64,000 nucleotides of DNA from Gammaproteobacteria bacterium (GCA_021773395.1 JAJFKB010000014.1:1-64000); one strand, 5' to 3'. Positions 17,475 through 26,653 are shown, counted from the stretch's first letter. Numbers and translations are program-made. The notes: generated by a model not told the origin, from the letters alone.

Positions 17475-18536
17475 ATGAGTCGTTACTGGAGTTCGATTGT
17501 TAGCCTGCTTGACCCCTATGTGCCGGGAGAGCAGCCAAAAGTATCGAATTTAATTAAGTTAAATACCAATGAAAATCCTTACGGGCCGGCGCCGGGTGTG
17601 ATGGCGGCCTTACAGGGAGGCATTACTGACGCGTTGCGCTTATATCCGGATCCAAATGCAGATGCGTTGAAGTCTGTCATTGCCGAATATTATCAGCTGG
17701 ATACCTCTCAGGTTTTCGCGGGTAATGGCTCCGATGAGGTTCTGGCGCATACTTTTCAGGCGTTGTTGAAACAGCAACAACCGATACTTTTTCCTGATAT
17801 TACCTATAGCTTTTACCCGGTTTATTGCGGGCTTTATCAGGTCGAGTACGAAAGGGTGGCCTTGGACGAATCTTTTCGGATCTGTCTAGAGGATTATGCA
17901 CGCCCTAATGGCGGAATTGTTTTTCCGAATCCCAATGCTCCTACAGGGATTGGTTTGCCTATAACGGAAATACAATGGCTGTTGGAAAGGAACAACAATT
18001 CCGTGGTTGTGGTTGATGAGGCCTACGTGGATTTTGGTGGAGAATCTGCCGCGGCGCTAGTTAGCCAATACCCTAACCTTTTGGTCATTCAGACACTTTC
18101 CAAATCACGATCCCTGGCCGGATTGAGGGTTGGTTTTGCGGTCGGTGATGCAGCATTGATAGAAGCGTTGGAAAGGGTTAAGAATAGCTTTAATTCCTAT
18201 CCGCTCGGACGTTTGGCTATTGCAGGAGCAGTGGCGGCGGTCGAGGATAAAAAATATTTTGAGGAGACCTGTACTCGAATTATCACCACGCGGGAAAAAT
18301 TAGCGGAAAGACTTCAAGCCTTAGGCTTTGAAGTTCTGCCATCACAAGCTAACTTTCTGTTTGTGCGCCACCCCAAAAGGGATGCAGCTAAATTAAGCCA
18401 GGCATTGCGTGAGCAGGCCATTATAGTGCGTCACTTCAAACAGCAGCGCATTGATCAATTCCTGCGTATCACTGTGGGTACGCAGGAGGAATGTGACTGC
18501 CTGGTCGACGCGTTGACCAATATCCTCCTCAGTTAG
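17475..18536 (+). CDS. hisC: histidinol-phosphate aminotransferase
   Basis: HisC transfers an amino group from glutamate to imidazole-acetol phosphate in histidine synthesis. The 353-residue PLP enzyme has the family start [23 protein letters not shown] for cofactor binding, and the Schiff-base lysine near residue 210 in [16 protein letters not shown]. It is isolated from other his genes. Monofunctional paralogues (HisC2, sometimes acting on aromatic amino acids) look the same, so the exact substrate preference is open. I see no clear control element in the 208 bases upstream. Confidence 0.88.
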   Translation: MSRYWSSIVSLLDPYVPGEQPKVSNLIKLNTNENPYGPAPGVMAALQGGITDALRLYPDPNADALKSVIAEYYQLDTSQVFAGNGSDEVLAHTFQALLKQQQPILFPDITYSFYPVYCGLYQVEYERVALDESFRICLEDYARPNGGIVFPNPNAPTGIGLPITEIQWLLERNNNSVVVVDEAYVDFGGESAAALVSQYPNLLVIQTLSKSRSLAGLRVGFAVGDAALIEALERVKNSFNSYPLGRLAIAGAVAAVEDKKYFEETCTRIITTREKLAERLQALGFEVLPSQANFLFVRHPKRDAAKLSQALREQAIIVRHFKQQRIDQFLRITVGTQEECDCLVDALTNILLS

Positions 18537-18557
18537 CCTTGTCTGCGATGTGTGGTA

Positions 18558-19625
18558 TCAGGTTAGTACTTCGTCGAGCTTGCTAAAGTGCTCCGGCTCC
18601 TGGATAGGAACCAGATAGAAGAGACAATCGGACAGGGCAATTTCTACGTTTTTAGTGATCATAAATAATTTTAAATCCTGACGCGTCAACAGGCATTCAT
18701 CTTCCATGGCAAAAAAATGTTGAACATGATCATACCCCTGTGCGTCCCGGGCGACTAGCGAAGCCAGGCCCTGTGGGCCAAGCCAGCCCAGGTTGGTTCC
18801 CTGGTTGACCAGCCCAAAGTTATAACGTTCGACGTCCTGGTGCAGGGTTAGGTCTGCACCGGCAATAGGCCCATTGGCGAAACCTAATTCAGAGCCTTTG
18901 ATTAGTTCGACCCGGATAGGGTGTCTATATAAATCCATAGCCTTTATTTTTTGGTTGTCTGCAAACAGCTGCGGAGCGAGTGCGAAACGCTTAAAACCCT
19001 CACAAGCAAGTGCGTGGGCATGTGGGTCGTGAGCACCGCCACACTCAATGGTGGTAATTGGGATTCCACCCTCCTGATAGTCCATGAGTGCGCCAAGGTT
19101 CAAGTCTGTAATGATTATTCGTTCAGTGAATAGCGAACTGATGATCAAATGTTCAGGTTTTAACTCAGTGCCAATGGCGAAGGACGGTCCGGCACCAGAG
19201 GTATTATGGATATCGATTACTGCTTCCGGCTGCACACTGGTAATGCGGTGCAGAAGATCCGCAGCAACTAACCCTTCCTCATCATTGTAGGGTGGCCGGA
19301 AGCATCGGTTGAGATCACGCTTACCTGGTAACATGCGGTGATGAAAAACAGGCGGTTGTTTAGCCGCCGCCACCGAGCCGAGGAAACAGTAAAGATCCGT
19401 GGCTGGAACCTCGTTAGAGAGTATCCAATGATGCAGCGCGTGCAGCCCGGATGGCTCGTTGCCATGCAATAAAGTGCTGACCACCCGGCAACGGCTATTA
19501 TCTTTTCCCGGGAAATAGAACCAGGTAGGGCCTTCAAGTTGTTCCAGAAATTGCTCGATTGTTTCACCGACCTCATCGCTACGGGGCGCCTCCCAATAGT
19601 GTATGGGATAGGGTTGTTCGGTCAT
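18558..19625 (-). CDS. AstE/aspartoacylase-like zinc deacylase
   Basis: This 355-residue enzyme is of the succinylglutamate desuccinylase/aspartoacylase family (M14-like). The zinc-binding HxxE is seen in STLLHGNEPSG (His54, Glu57) and the third ligand in VIDIHNTSGAGPSF. A longer frame starts at 19637, but ATG at 19625 has GGAG six bases upstream and overlaps the preceding gene's TGA, so translation is coupled. No arginine-succinyltransferase genes are near, which argues against a true AstE. Its partner is a GCS2-type ligase, so a gamma-glutamyl or other acyl-amino-acid substrate is more likely. Convergent with hisC. Confidence 0.78.
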   Translation of the reverse strand: MTEQPYPIHYWEAPRSDEVGETIEQFLEQLEGPTWFYFPGKDNSRCRVVSTLLHGNEPSGLHALHHWILSNEVPATDLYCFLGSVAAAKQPPVFHHRMLPGKRDLNRCFRPPYNDEEGLVAADLLHRITSVQPEAVIDIHNTSGAGPSFAIGTELKPEHLIISSLFTERIIITDLNLGALMDYQEGGIPITTIECGGAHDPHAHALACEGFKRFALAPQLFADNQKIKAMDLYRHPIRVELIKGSELGFANGPIAGADLTLHQDVERYNFGLVNQGTNLGWLGPQGLASLVARDAQGYDHVQHFFAMEDECLLTRQDLKLFMITKNVEIALSDCLFYLVPIQEPEHFSKLDEVLT

Positions 19626-21094
19626 TGGATACTCCATTGGGAAACAGGTGCGCCAGAGTCGCTGTGAGTCAAATAGTCACGCAACAGTGCTTTTAGTGCT
19701 TCAGGCCGGGGCATCTGCTTTTCTAGCTGATGTAATCTTTGTAGCTGCCATCGCGCCCCGGTGATACGTTTTTCCAGACGCTGCGCAATGACGGATAGCA
19801 TCAAGTCAATCTCTGCCGTATCAATTGCCAACTCCTGCAGTCCTGTGCGTGCCATTGGAAGTAGCTCTTCTATCAGCTGGTGAGCGAGAATATGCGTTGC
19901 TTTGCCTTTTTTATCGGGCCATAGAATGGGGGCGTCCAGACCCAGTTCGGCAGCGCGATAAAAACTGGTTTTCACATCATTGAAATTAATCCGCTTAATG
20001 TAGTCTTCCATTTGATGACGCAGGGCCATGCTCAGTCCTACCAGGAAAGCTGCGTTGGCAGCCATGTCCAGCGCACTGGGTCCGCTCGGTAGAGCACGCA
20101 TTTCAATACGCAAATGACCACCACAAGTATGATCATAAATGGCACGATTCCAGTGCCAGATCGTACCGTGATGCAGTTTTAACTCAAACAGTTCGGGAGC
20201 GCTGCCAGCCTGCTCTTGATCCAAATGCTCTGGCAGTAGTACGTCAAAATCATCGACTGATCGCTGAAAGAGCTCCAGAGCACTCTCTTGGATCCAGCCA
20301 CTACCCAATCCAGTGCGTGCAGTTCTGTGTATGGCAATTTCGGTATTATTGCGGGTTTCCACCGCCTGTTTAAACAACGGTATACGCGTTTCTTCCCAGA
20401 GTTGGTGCCCTAAGAACAGTGGGGAGTTAGTACTGATAGCCAGGCAGGGCGCAGTTGCCATTTGTGCGGCGTTGTAGCAGTTGGCAAACTGATCCGGGTT
20501 AATACGAAGGTGAATTTGAAAAGAGGTGTTCGCACCCTCTGCGTTCAGATTTGACAGTGTCATTTGCAGCGGGTCTGCACCATTGATATTAATTTTAAAA
20601 GGAGAACCGCGCATTGCTTTTATCGACTCGGTCAAAACACGGTATCGAATGTAATCGCTCATTGCATCGACACCGATATCCTTTTCTTCCAAGGTTGGTA
20701 AAATACCAATAGCTACTGTCCTGGCTTGATAGTTTGCCGCCAGTTGGTTTAGCCCTCTTATTTTGTTGGTGATTTCATCGGCAATTTTTGAAAAAGGTGC
20801 TCCGGCGGCGGGTAATGGAGAAAGGTTGCACTCCAGATTATAGCGATTGAGCTCGAGCGTAAGTTGGGGGTCACGTGCCTGGTCAATGAGTAATTGGTTA
20901 ATCCATTTTGAACTTCCACTTTGGTCGATTAAACTGAGTTCAAGTTCCGCACCCAGTGATGCATCACCGACTCCAAAGCCAGGCTGATCCAGTAGTTTTG
21001 CCAGTGTTTTCAGGTTTTTCTGCAAGCGATGCGAAAACGCTTCGTAATCCTCATCACTAAAGTTACTATGCTTTATGGATGAACCCATAGTCAT
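19622..21094 (-). CDS. GCS2-type glutamate-cysteine ligase-like carboxylate-amine ligase
   Basis: The 490-residue protein belongs to the carboxylate-amine ligase fold. The acidic metal/nucleotide motif LGAELELSLID lies near residue 50, a second acidic segment is NLECNLSPLP, and the later HLRIEMRALPSGPS contributes a substrate/ATP site. Members make gamma-glutamylcysteine or related gamma-glutamyl amides. It is not the classical E. coli GshA type, and no gshB is nearby, so the acceptor amine is uncertain. Its stop overlaps the AstE-like gene, and a gamma-glutamyltransferase is divergent upstream: three enzymes acting on gamma-glutamyl-type bonds together. Confidence 0.75.
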   Translation of the reverse strand: MTMGSSIKHSNFSDEDYEAFSHRLQKNLKTLAKLLDQPGFGVGDASLGAELELSLIDQSGSSKWINQLLIDQARDPQLTLELNRYNLECNLSPLPAAGAPFSKIADEITNKIRGLNQLAANYQARTVAIGILPTLEEKDIGVDAMSDYIRYRVLTESIKAMRGSPFKININGADPLQMTLSNLNAEGANTSFQIHLRINPDQFANCYNAAQMATAPCLAISTNSPLFLGHQLWEETRIPLFKQAVETRNNTEIAIHRTARTGLGSGWIQESALELFQRSVDDFDVLLPEHLDQEQAGSAPELFELKLHHGTIWHWNRAIYDHTCGGHLRIEMRALPSGPSALDMAANAAFLVGLSMALRHQMEDYIKRINFNDVKTSFYRAAELGLDAPILWPDKKGKATHILAHQLIEELLPMARTGLQELAIDTAEIDLMLSVIAQRLEKRITGARWQLQRLHQLEKQMPRPEALKALLRDYLTHSDSGAPVSQWSIQ

Positions 21095-21211
21095 TTTCCA
21101 TCAGTAATAGCAGTAAATGTTATACCTTAAATTTTGGAAAATATCATCGAATACTGCGCCTGTTGCGAGAATTGAAACGTTGCATGGCGCTTGCTTTTTA
21201 GGGGAGACTAA

Positions 21212-22759
21212 TTGATCGCTAAAGGCGCAGTTGCAGCGGGGCATCCGCTTACAGTGAATGCGGCGCTAGAGGTGCTGCGCGATGGCGGTAACGCCTTCGA
21301 TGCTGCAATAGCTGCGCACTTTGCGGCCTGTGTCGCTGAACCTGTATTGGCGTCTTTGGGGGGAGGTGGCTTTATGCTCGCCCAAACCGCCCAGGGAAAT
21401 CGGCATCTTTATGATTTTTTTGTACAGACGCCTAACAAAAAAATCAAGATTGATGATATGGATTTTAAGCCCATTATTGCTGATTTTGGCGCTACCAGTC
21501 AGGAATTTCATATTGGTTTGGGCGCTGCTGCGACGCCTGGCACGGTAAAGGGATTATTTGAGATTCATCGTGAACTTGCAACGATGCCAATGCAAACACT
21601 GGTTGCGCCAGCGCTGGAGTATGCAAAAAAGGGTGTTGTTATCAACGAATTTCAGAGCTATATCTTTGAGATAGTCTCACCGATTCTGTTAGCGACCCCG
21701 GGCTCTACTGAGATCTATGGAGCACAATCACAGCACAGAGTTTTGAAGGTCGGTGAAAAGCTATTTGCGCCCCAATTGGCAGATTCGATAGAGGCGCTAG
21801 CGAATGAAGGGAGTGATCTGTTTTACCTGGGAGAAATTGGCAGGAAAATAGTTGAACAGAGTAAAATGGGTGGTGGGCAATTGACGCAGAAGGATTTGTT
21901 GCGTTATCAGGTGGTTAGTCGCGATCCTCTTGTGGCTAATTTTAATGGACGGGAGTTGATAACTAATCCGCCACCGAGTTCCGGTGGGATCCTGATTGCT
22001 TTTGCTTTGCAGCTTTGGCAGTGCCTGGCTGGCAGGGATCAGGAGTTTGCTGGCTTTAAGCACATGGCGCTTTTGGCTGAAATAATGGAGAGTACAAATC
22101 AGGCGAGGATTGAGGCGCAAATGGATGCTCAGCAAGAGCTATCAATAGGCGCCCTGCTGGATCCGGTATTGGTAAATCGCTATCGACAACAGATACACGG
22201 GCGAGCAAAAGCGATGCGTGGGACGACGCATATTAGTGTGATAGATCGTTGGCATAACGTAGCGACCATGACTGTTTCTAACGGTGAAGGATGCGGACAC
22301 ATTGCACCCGAAACGGGCATTATGTTGAATAACATGCTCGGTGAGGAAGATTTAAACCCGTTCGGATTCCAGTGTTGGACCGAAAATCAGCGCATGACCT
22401 CGATGATGGCGCCGACGATAATAAATAGTCGTGAAGGTAAGCTGGTTGCGCTCGGATCGGGTGGTTCAAACCGCATTAGAACTGCGTTGTTGCAGACTAT
22501 CCTTAATCTGTTGGAATTTGATATGGGTTTAGAGCAGTCGATCAGCTGCCCGCGAATCCACTTTGAGAATAAACTGCTTAATATCGAGCCGGGTTATCGG
22601 CCGGATGTTATCAGCGCGCTTGTCGATCATTATAAAAATTATAAGCTTTGGGACGAGGTTAATCTGTTTTTTGGCGGGGTTCACGCAGTCATGTGTGAAG
22701 ATAATTCTTTTTTTGCGGTTGGCGACAAGCGAAGAGGTGGTGCAGGAGAGAGAATCTAA
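21212..22759 (+). CDS. gamma-glutamyltransferase family protein without signal peptide
   Basis: A 515-residue Ntn-hydrolase that should self-cleave to expose a catalytic Thr. The cleavage motif GTTHISVID places the new N-terminus at Thr338, giving a small subunit of about 178 residues; the glycine-rich GSGGSNRIR loop follows. The start is TTG, supported by GGGGAG about five bases upstream, and the protein begins directly with MIAKGAVAAGHPL. Classical GGTs are periplasmic with a signal peptide and about 580 residues; here the export signal is missing, so a cytoplasmic enzyme is likely. Divergent from the GCS-like/AstE-like operon. Confidence 0.85.
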   Translation: MIAKGAVAAGHPLTVNAALEVLRDGGNAFDAAIAAHFAACVAEPVLASLGGGGFMLAQTAQGNRHLYDFFVQTPNKKIKIDDMDFKPIIADFGATSQEFHIGLGAAATPGTVKGLFEIHRELATMPMQTLVAPALEYAKKGVVINEFQSYIFEIVSPILLATPGSTEIYGAQSQHRVLKVGEKLFAPQLADSIEALANEGSDLFYLGEIGRKIVEQSKMGGGQLTQKDLLRYQVVSRDPLVANFNGRELITNPPPSSGGILIAFALQLWQCLAGRDQEFAGFKHMALLAEIMESTNQARIEAQMDAQQELSIGALLDPVLVNRYRQQIHGRAKAMRGTTHISVIDRWHNVATMTVSNGEGCGHIAPETGIMLNNMLGEEDLNPFGFQCWTENQRMTSMMAPTIINSREGKLVALGSGGSNRIRTALLQTILNLLEFDMGLEQSISCPRIHFENKLLNIEPGYRPDVISALVDHYKNYKLWDEVNLFFGGVHAVMCEDNSFFAVGDKRRGGAGERI

Positions 22760-22875
22760 CGCCTGAAAATAGAAGGCGCCCCAGCTTGGAGGCCTTGTGA
22801 AAAACGATACGCTGGACTAATACAACTATCCGTTGCTATATCTTCACGCAGCCTCTAAAGCAGGGAGTTAAACCG

Positions 22876-22983
22876 TTACTTCTCGTTTTGCGCAGGTTTC
22901 TGTTCCTGTGCCTTGGTTGGCTCTTGATCTTTGTCTTTCTTGGGTTCGGTATCTTGACCGCCACAACCACCACAACAGCTCAT
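22876..22983 (-). CDS. 35-residue cysteine-glycine microprotein (CCGSCS-motif type)
   Basis: The peptide starts MSCCGGCGGQDTEP and continues as a highly charged, Lys/Glu/Gln-rich tail. The three N-terminal cysteines in CCGGC could bind metal or be redox active. It resembles small proteins named for a CCGSCS motif in gammaproteobacterial annotations; the function is unknown. AGGA lies about eight bases before the ATG, and an FNR-type box with a matched -10 sits just upstream (23025-23066), strong evidence that the gene is real and responds to low oxygen. Convergent with the gamma-glutamyltransferase gene. Confidence 0.75.
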   Translation of the reverse strand: MSCCGGCGGQDTEPKKDKDQEPTKAQEQKPAQNEK

Positions 22984-23024
22984 AATCAATTCCTGTTTAT
23001 TCAGTTAATAAATTTTAAGGTTGA

Positions 23025-23066
23025 ATCATATCTTATGCTTTGGCTGAAATAATTGATTGAGATCAG
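23025..23066 (-). promoter_or_regulatory. class II FNR/ANR-type promoter of the CCGGCGG gene
   Basis: TTGAT-TGAG-ATCAG (23053-23066) differs from the FNR consensus TTGAT-N4-ATCAA by one base. On the minus strand a TATGAT -10 (23025-23030) follows at the spacing that puts the box centre at about -41.5 of a start near 23018. That is the classical activator position. The leader would be about 35 bases. Confidence 0.7.
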
Positions 23067-23130
23067 TATTTTGGGTGAGAGCATAGAATTCGTTCGAATT
23101 ATATCGATGCACTATAGCTAATGGTTTGAT

Positions 23131-26058
23131 TTATTGAGACTTGCCCTTTAATAGATTCTCGAATTCTCTTGCGCTTAAGGGGCGAGAAAAGAGATAGCCT
23201 TGCCCCTCATCACAGCCTTCATCAGTAACAAACTGAAGTTGCTGCTCAGTTTCAATGCCCTCAGCGATAACTTTCATTTGTAAGCTTTTGCCAAGCGCGA
23301 CAATGGATCTAGCGATAGTCGCATCATCTGCATCATCTGGAATACCGCTGACAAATGATCTGTCAATTTTCAGCTTTTTCAAGGGTAGTCTTTTCAGGTA
23401 GCTTAGCGAAGAATAGCCGGTGCCAAAGTCATCGATGGCTAGTGAAACGCCGAGTTTGTTCAGTTTTCCCATTACCTGGATGGCGATCTCTATCTGGTGC
23501 ATCAGTACGCTTTCGGTGACCTCAAGCTCAAGATGTTCAGCTGCCATTTGGTTCGTCTCAAGTGCATGAGAGACTTTATTTACAATATCGCCTCGAGTAA
23601 CCTGCAAACCGGAAACGTTGACTGATATTTTTTTCAGTTTATAGCCTTTATCCAACCAGCCCTTCATCTTGCTGCAGGCTTCGTTCAGCACCCATTCGCC
23701 AATCGGAATAATTAAGCCGGTATCTTCTGCAATGGGGATAAAACGTACTGGAGTAACTGAGCCATGTTCTTTGCTATTCCAGCGTAACAGTGCTTCAGCG
23801 CCAACAATTTCACCACTTGAGAGGTTGATTTGTGGCTGAAAATGCAGCTCGAGTTCTTTTCTGTCGATGGCTTTTCTTAAACTGGTTTCGAGTGTCATTC
23901 TTTCGGAAATTGCTGAAGACATGTCGGGGCTGTAACTTTTAATAGAATCGCGGCCAGACTCTTTCGCACTGTACATGGCGATGTCTGCGTTCCTCAATAG
24001 GGACTCTGCATCACTGGCGTCTCCCGGATGCATACTTATGCCAATACTGCAGGTGGTCAAAACTTCATGCCCCTGCAAACGATAAGGCTGGGCGATCGCC
24101 TTATGAACTTCTCTGGCTATACTCTCTACCGACGAAATTTCATCCACATCTCGCAGCAGGATGACGAATTCATCGCCGCTGAGACGGGCCAGCGTATCGC
24201 TTTTGCGTAATCGGCCATTGATACGGTTTACAATCTGTATTAACAGTTCATCACCCAGGCCATGTCCAAGAGTGTCGTTAATCTGTTTAAATCGATCGAT
24301 ATCGATAAAAAGAATCGCTAACTTACCTCGGTTTCGCTGTAGATTCGATATGGACTGTTCCAGACGATCATAAAGCAAACTGCGGTTAGGTATGCCGGTT
24401 AACAGATCGTGGGTGGCCTGAAAACGTAATTCCTGCTCATACTGCACTTGTTCGCTGACGTCATTGGAAATACCCACATAGTGGGAAAGTTCGCCTTTAT
24501 CGTCAAATACCGGCGCAACATGAGTGTCATTCCAGAACTGATCTCCGTTTTTATGATAATTGCGCACAATCGCGCTACAGGCTTCTCTATTGCGTAAGGA
24601 TTTGCGTATGGCATGCAGACCGGGTTGATCCAGATCACGATTGTAAAGCAGACGAGGGTTCTTTCCCTTTATCTCTTTAAGGGAATAGCCCGTCATTTTC
24701 TCAAATGCCGGGTTTAAGTAAATGATGGGGTTATCGGGTTGCGTTGAGTCGGTTATAACGATGCCGTTATTGCTGGCTTCAACGGCACGGTCCATGATGC
24801 GCAAAGCGTCTTCAGCCATTTTTTGCTCGGTCATATTTCGCGAGCTAACGATGGCCCCCTGAACCTCATTTTTATCATTAATATGCGGATAGTAAAAGAC
24901 CTCCATAAAGTGTCTGGTACCGTTGTCCATGTTGAACCAGGAGCGGTATTTAACCGTCTCCCCGAGGAAACAAGCGTCATAGTTGGCTTGGGCAATTGCT
25001 GTAAAGTTTTTCTGGCCCATGAGTTCCGCAACTGGATGTCCAATAATCTCTTCAGGCTTTTTTCTGAAAATTTTGGTGTAGGCATCATTAACCATCAGGT
25101 AGTTATAATTTTTATCGACCACGGCGACCAGATCGGTAGTGGTTGCAAGAATTTTTGCAGAAAGGTTAAGTGCTTCTTCGTTTGCGCGGCGCTCGCTGAC
25201 ATCGCGAATCGTGCCTATAAATAAACGTTTCTCAGCACTGATCTGTTCACCAAAGGAAACTTCTATCGGTATTTCTTTGCCTGCTTTGTTAAGCGCAGTC
25301 AGCGGAATGGAGTGCCAGTTTTGATGAAGTTTATTGCCAGATTCCAAATAGTGTTTAAAGGCCTTTTTATGCGCATCTCTAAATCGTTTTGGCATAAGGT
25401 CTGTTATGGTCATCTGTGTCAAACGTGTTTCGCTGTAGCCGAACAGATTGTGGGCGGCTTTATTGGCAAACTTTATTTTATTGCTCTCATCAATTGCGAG
25501 AATGGCATCGGCTGTGGTGCTAAGAACGAAATTATTGAAATGGTGGCTTTCACGCAAAGCTCGCCGTTCTATTTCCAGGTTTTCCAGCTTTTCCTGCAGA
25601 TGACGCGAAAGAATGCTGGCATGCTGACGGCTGAACGCCAATAGATTTTCTGCCGATAATTTACGTTTTGCTTGAGCCGTACCCGTTTCCTGATTTTTTG
25701 TATGGCAAATAGTTTGGTGAATCTCGTTTAGCAGCTGGTCGTAATCATTAGAGCCGGAGATGAACCGATTTGCTCCCATGGCTAATGCCAGTGCTTTATC
25801 TTCAGGGTGATTTAGCGTGTTGCTATAAAAAACGAAAGGTATATGAATGTGTTTCGACCTGATATCCAGGCACAGGGGAAAGGTATCCCTGTGTGGCAGC
25901 GAGAGCTGGTAGGCGATGAACTCAGGTTTCCACACACGTATTTTTGCTAATGCCTCACTATCAATGTCACAGATTTCAACGCTATGATATCCAAGCGACT
26001 TTAGGCCGTGTTTGATGTGGCTTGCTCTGTCCCCGCTGTCGATGATCAATATCTTCAT
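23131..26058 (-). CDS. pseudoreceiver-PAS-GGDEF-EAL cyclic-di-GMP protein
   Basis: A 975-residue soluble protein (start at MKILIID rather than the frame opening at 26082). Domains in order: receiver-like (1-120), three PAS domains (about 170-550), GGDEF (about 555-720), EAL (about 730-975). The receiver lacks the phosphoacceptor Asp (PEFIAYQLSLP) and the conserved Lys, so it is probably a non-phosphorylated pseudoreceiver. GGDEF reads SGDEF (627-631), a variant compatible with cyclase activity. EAL is intact (755-757), with DDFGTGYSSL and KIDRSFV, supporting phosphodiesterase activity. A C11/G11 tract and an FNR-type box lie upstream. Confidence 0.9.
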   Translation of the reverse strand: MKILIIDSGDRASHIKHGLKSLGYHSVEICDIDSEALAKIRVWKPEFIAYQLSLPHRDTFPLCLDIRSKHIHIPFVFYSNTLNHPEDKALALAMGANRFISGSNDYDQLLNEIHQTICHTKNQETGTAQAKRKLSAENLLAFSRQHASILSRHLQEKLENLEIERRALRESHHFNNFVLSTTADAILAIDESNKIKFANKAAHNLFGYSETRLTQMTITDLMPKRFRDAHKKAFKHYLESGNKLHQNWHSIPLTALNKAGKEIPIEVSFGEQISAEKRLFIGTIRDVSERRANEEALNLSAKILATTTDLVAVVDKNYNYLMVNDAYTKIFRKKPEEIIGHPVAELMGQKNFTAIAQANYDACFLGETVKYRSWFNMDNGTRHFMEVFYYPHINDKNEVQGAIVSSRNMTEQKMAEDALRIMDRAVEASNNGIVITDSTQPDNPIIYLNPAFEKMTGYSLKEIKGKNPRLLYNRDLDQPGLHAIRKSLRNREACSAIVRNYHKNGDQFWNDTHVAPVFDDKGELSHYVGISNDVSEQVQYEQELRFQATHDLLTGIPNRSLLYDRLEQSISNLQRNRGKLAILFIDIDRFKQINDTLGHGLGDELLIQIVNRINGRLRKSDTLARLSGDEFVILLRDVDEISSVESIAREVHKAIAQPYRLQGHEVLTTCSIGISMHPGDASDAESLLRNADIAMYSAKESGRDSIKSYSPDMSSAISERMTLETSLRKAIDRKELELHFQPQINLSSGEIVGAEALLRWNSKEHGSVTPVRFIPIAEDTGLIIPIGEWVLNEACSKMKGWLDKGYKLKKISVNVSGLQVTRGDIVNKVSHALETNQMAAEHLELEVTESVLMHQIEIAIQVMGKLNKLGVSLAIDDFGTGYSSLSYLKRLPLKKLKIDRSFVSGIPDDADDATIARSIVALGKSLQMKVIAEGIETEQQLQFVTDEGCDEGQGYLFSRPLSAREFENLLKGKSQ

Positions 26059-26234
26059 CGCGTGACAGCCTGCCTTGGCCATAATCTGATAATCATATGG
26101 GGGTTACTTATTAGCGACTGGAGCAAGGTCGCTCAAAAGCAAATAATTACTTGCATGCGGTGTCTTCGCAAGTTTTCTCGATAGAACATGTGACGAATCT
26201 TTAACACCAATGACAAACAAATACATACAAAGCT

Positions 26235-26245
26235 CCCCCCCCCCC
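26235..26245. repeat. homopolymeric C11 (G11) tract
   Basis: Eleven consecutive C on the plus strand, followed by five T. On the GGDEF-EAL gene's strand it is A5-G11, about 180 bases before the start codon. Such tracts can slip in replication and also attract sequencing errors. Confidence 0.85.
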
Positions 26246-26467
26246 TTTTTCAATTCTGGTGTTTAAACAACATTTGCAGAAACTCCTGCAAATACCCCAT
26301 TAGCATAAAAACTGATTTGCTTAAGCACATCCTTGGCTTTAACTGGAAACTTTTACGGAAGCGCTAGCGTGCTATTTATTATTATATCTTTATTGTCGCC
26401 GACATTTTCGGATGATTTTTACCACCAAATGACTTATTAGTTATAGTCAATCTAAAGCTGGGTGCAG

Positions 26468-26509
26468 ATGTTACTCGATAGAATTAAAATAAAAATTGAT
26501 TGAGATCAG
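26468..26509 (-). promoter_or_regulatory. second FNR-type box with possible minus-strand promoter
   Basis: TTGAT-TGAG-ATCAG at 26496-26509 lies in a 22-bp block (26494-26515) identical to 23051-23072. On the minus strand a weak TAACAT (26468-26473) has the same spacing as the -10 of the CCGGCGG promoter, giving a start near 26461. The only downstream gene is the GGDEF-EAL protein, about 400 bases away. Confidence 0.45.
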
Positions 26510-26611
26510 TATTTTATGATTAGTTAAATTAAGCACATTGCGTATGACGGGGTGTTCTCTCTGCTTGCTGCAGGTTTTTGAAGGGTTTAAATTTGAGCCT
26601 GAGTCTGATCA

Positions 26612-26653
26612 GGAATAAAGAAGAAAACAGGGGGCATAAAGCCTATGCCCCTG
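26612..26653 (-). terminator. Rho-independent terminator of nnrS
   Basis: On the minus strand CAGGGGCATA pairs with TATGCCCCCTG (one bulged base) and is followed by TTTTCTTCTTTATT. It lies about 30 bases past the nnrS stop codon. Confidence 0.8.

Larger units (their letters stand above)
26059..26616. other. long non-coding region upstream of the GGDEF-EAL gene
   Basis: No convincing ORF on either strand. It contains a C11-T5 homopolymer (26235-26250), a TTTGCAG/CTGCAAA hairpin (about 26273-26292) and an FNR-type box (26496-26509). The region is AT-rich and could hold a long leader or a small RNA. Confidence 0.5.

Noticed and set aside
18558-19625. Naming the zinc deacylase astE
   Set aside because: No ast operon neighbours are present; the linked GCS2-like gene points to another substrate.
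26281-26345. Short minus-strand frames in the region upstream of the GGDEF-EAL gene
   Set aside because: The possible ATG/GTG starts directly abut AAGGA with no spacing, and the peptides of 21-26 residues have no family features.
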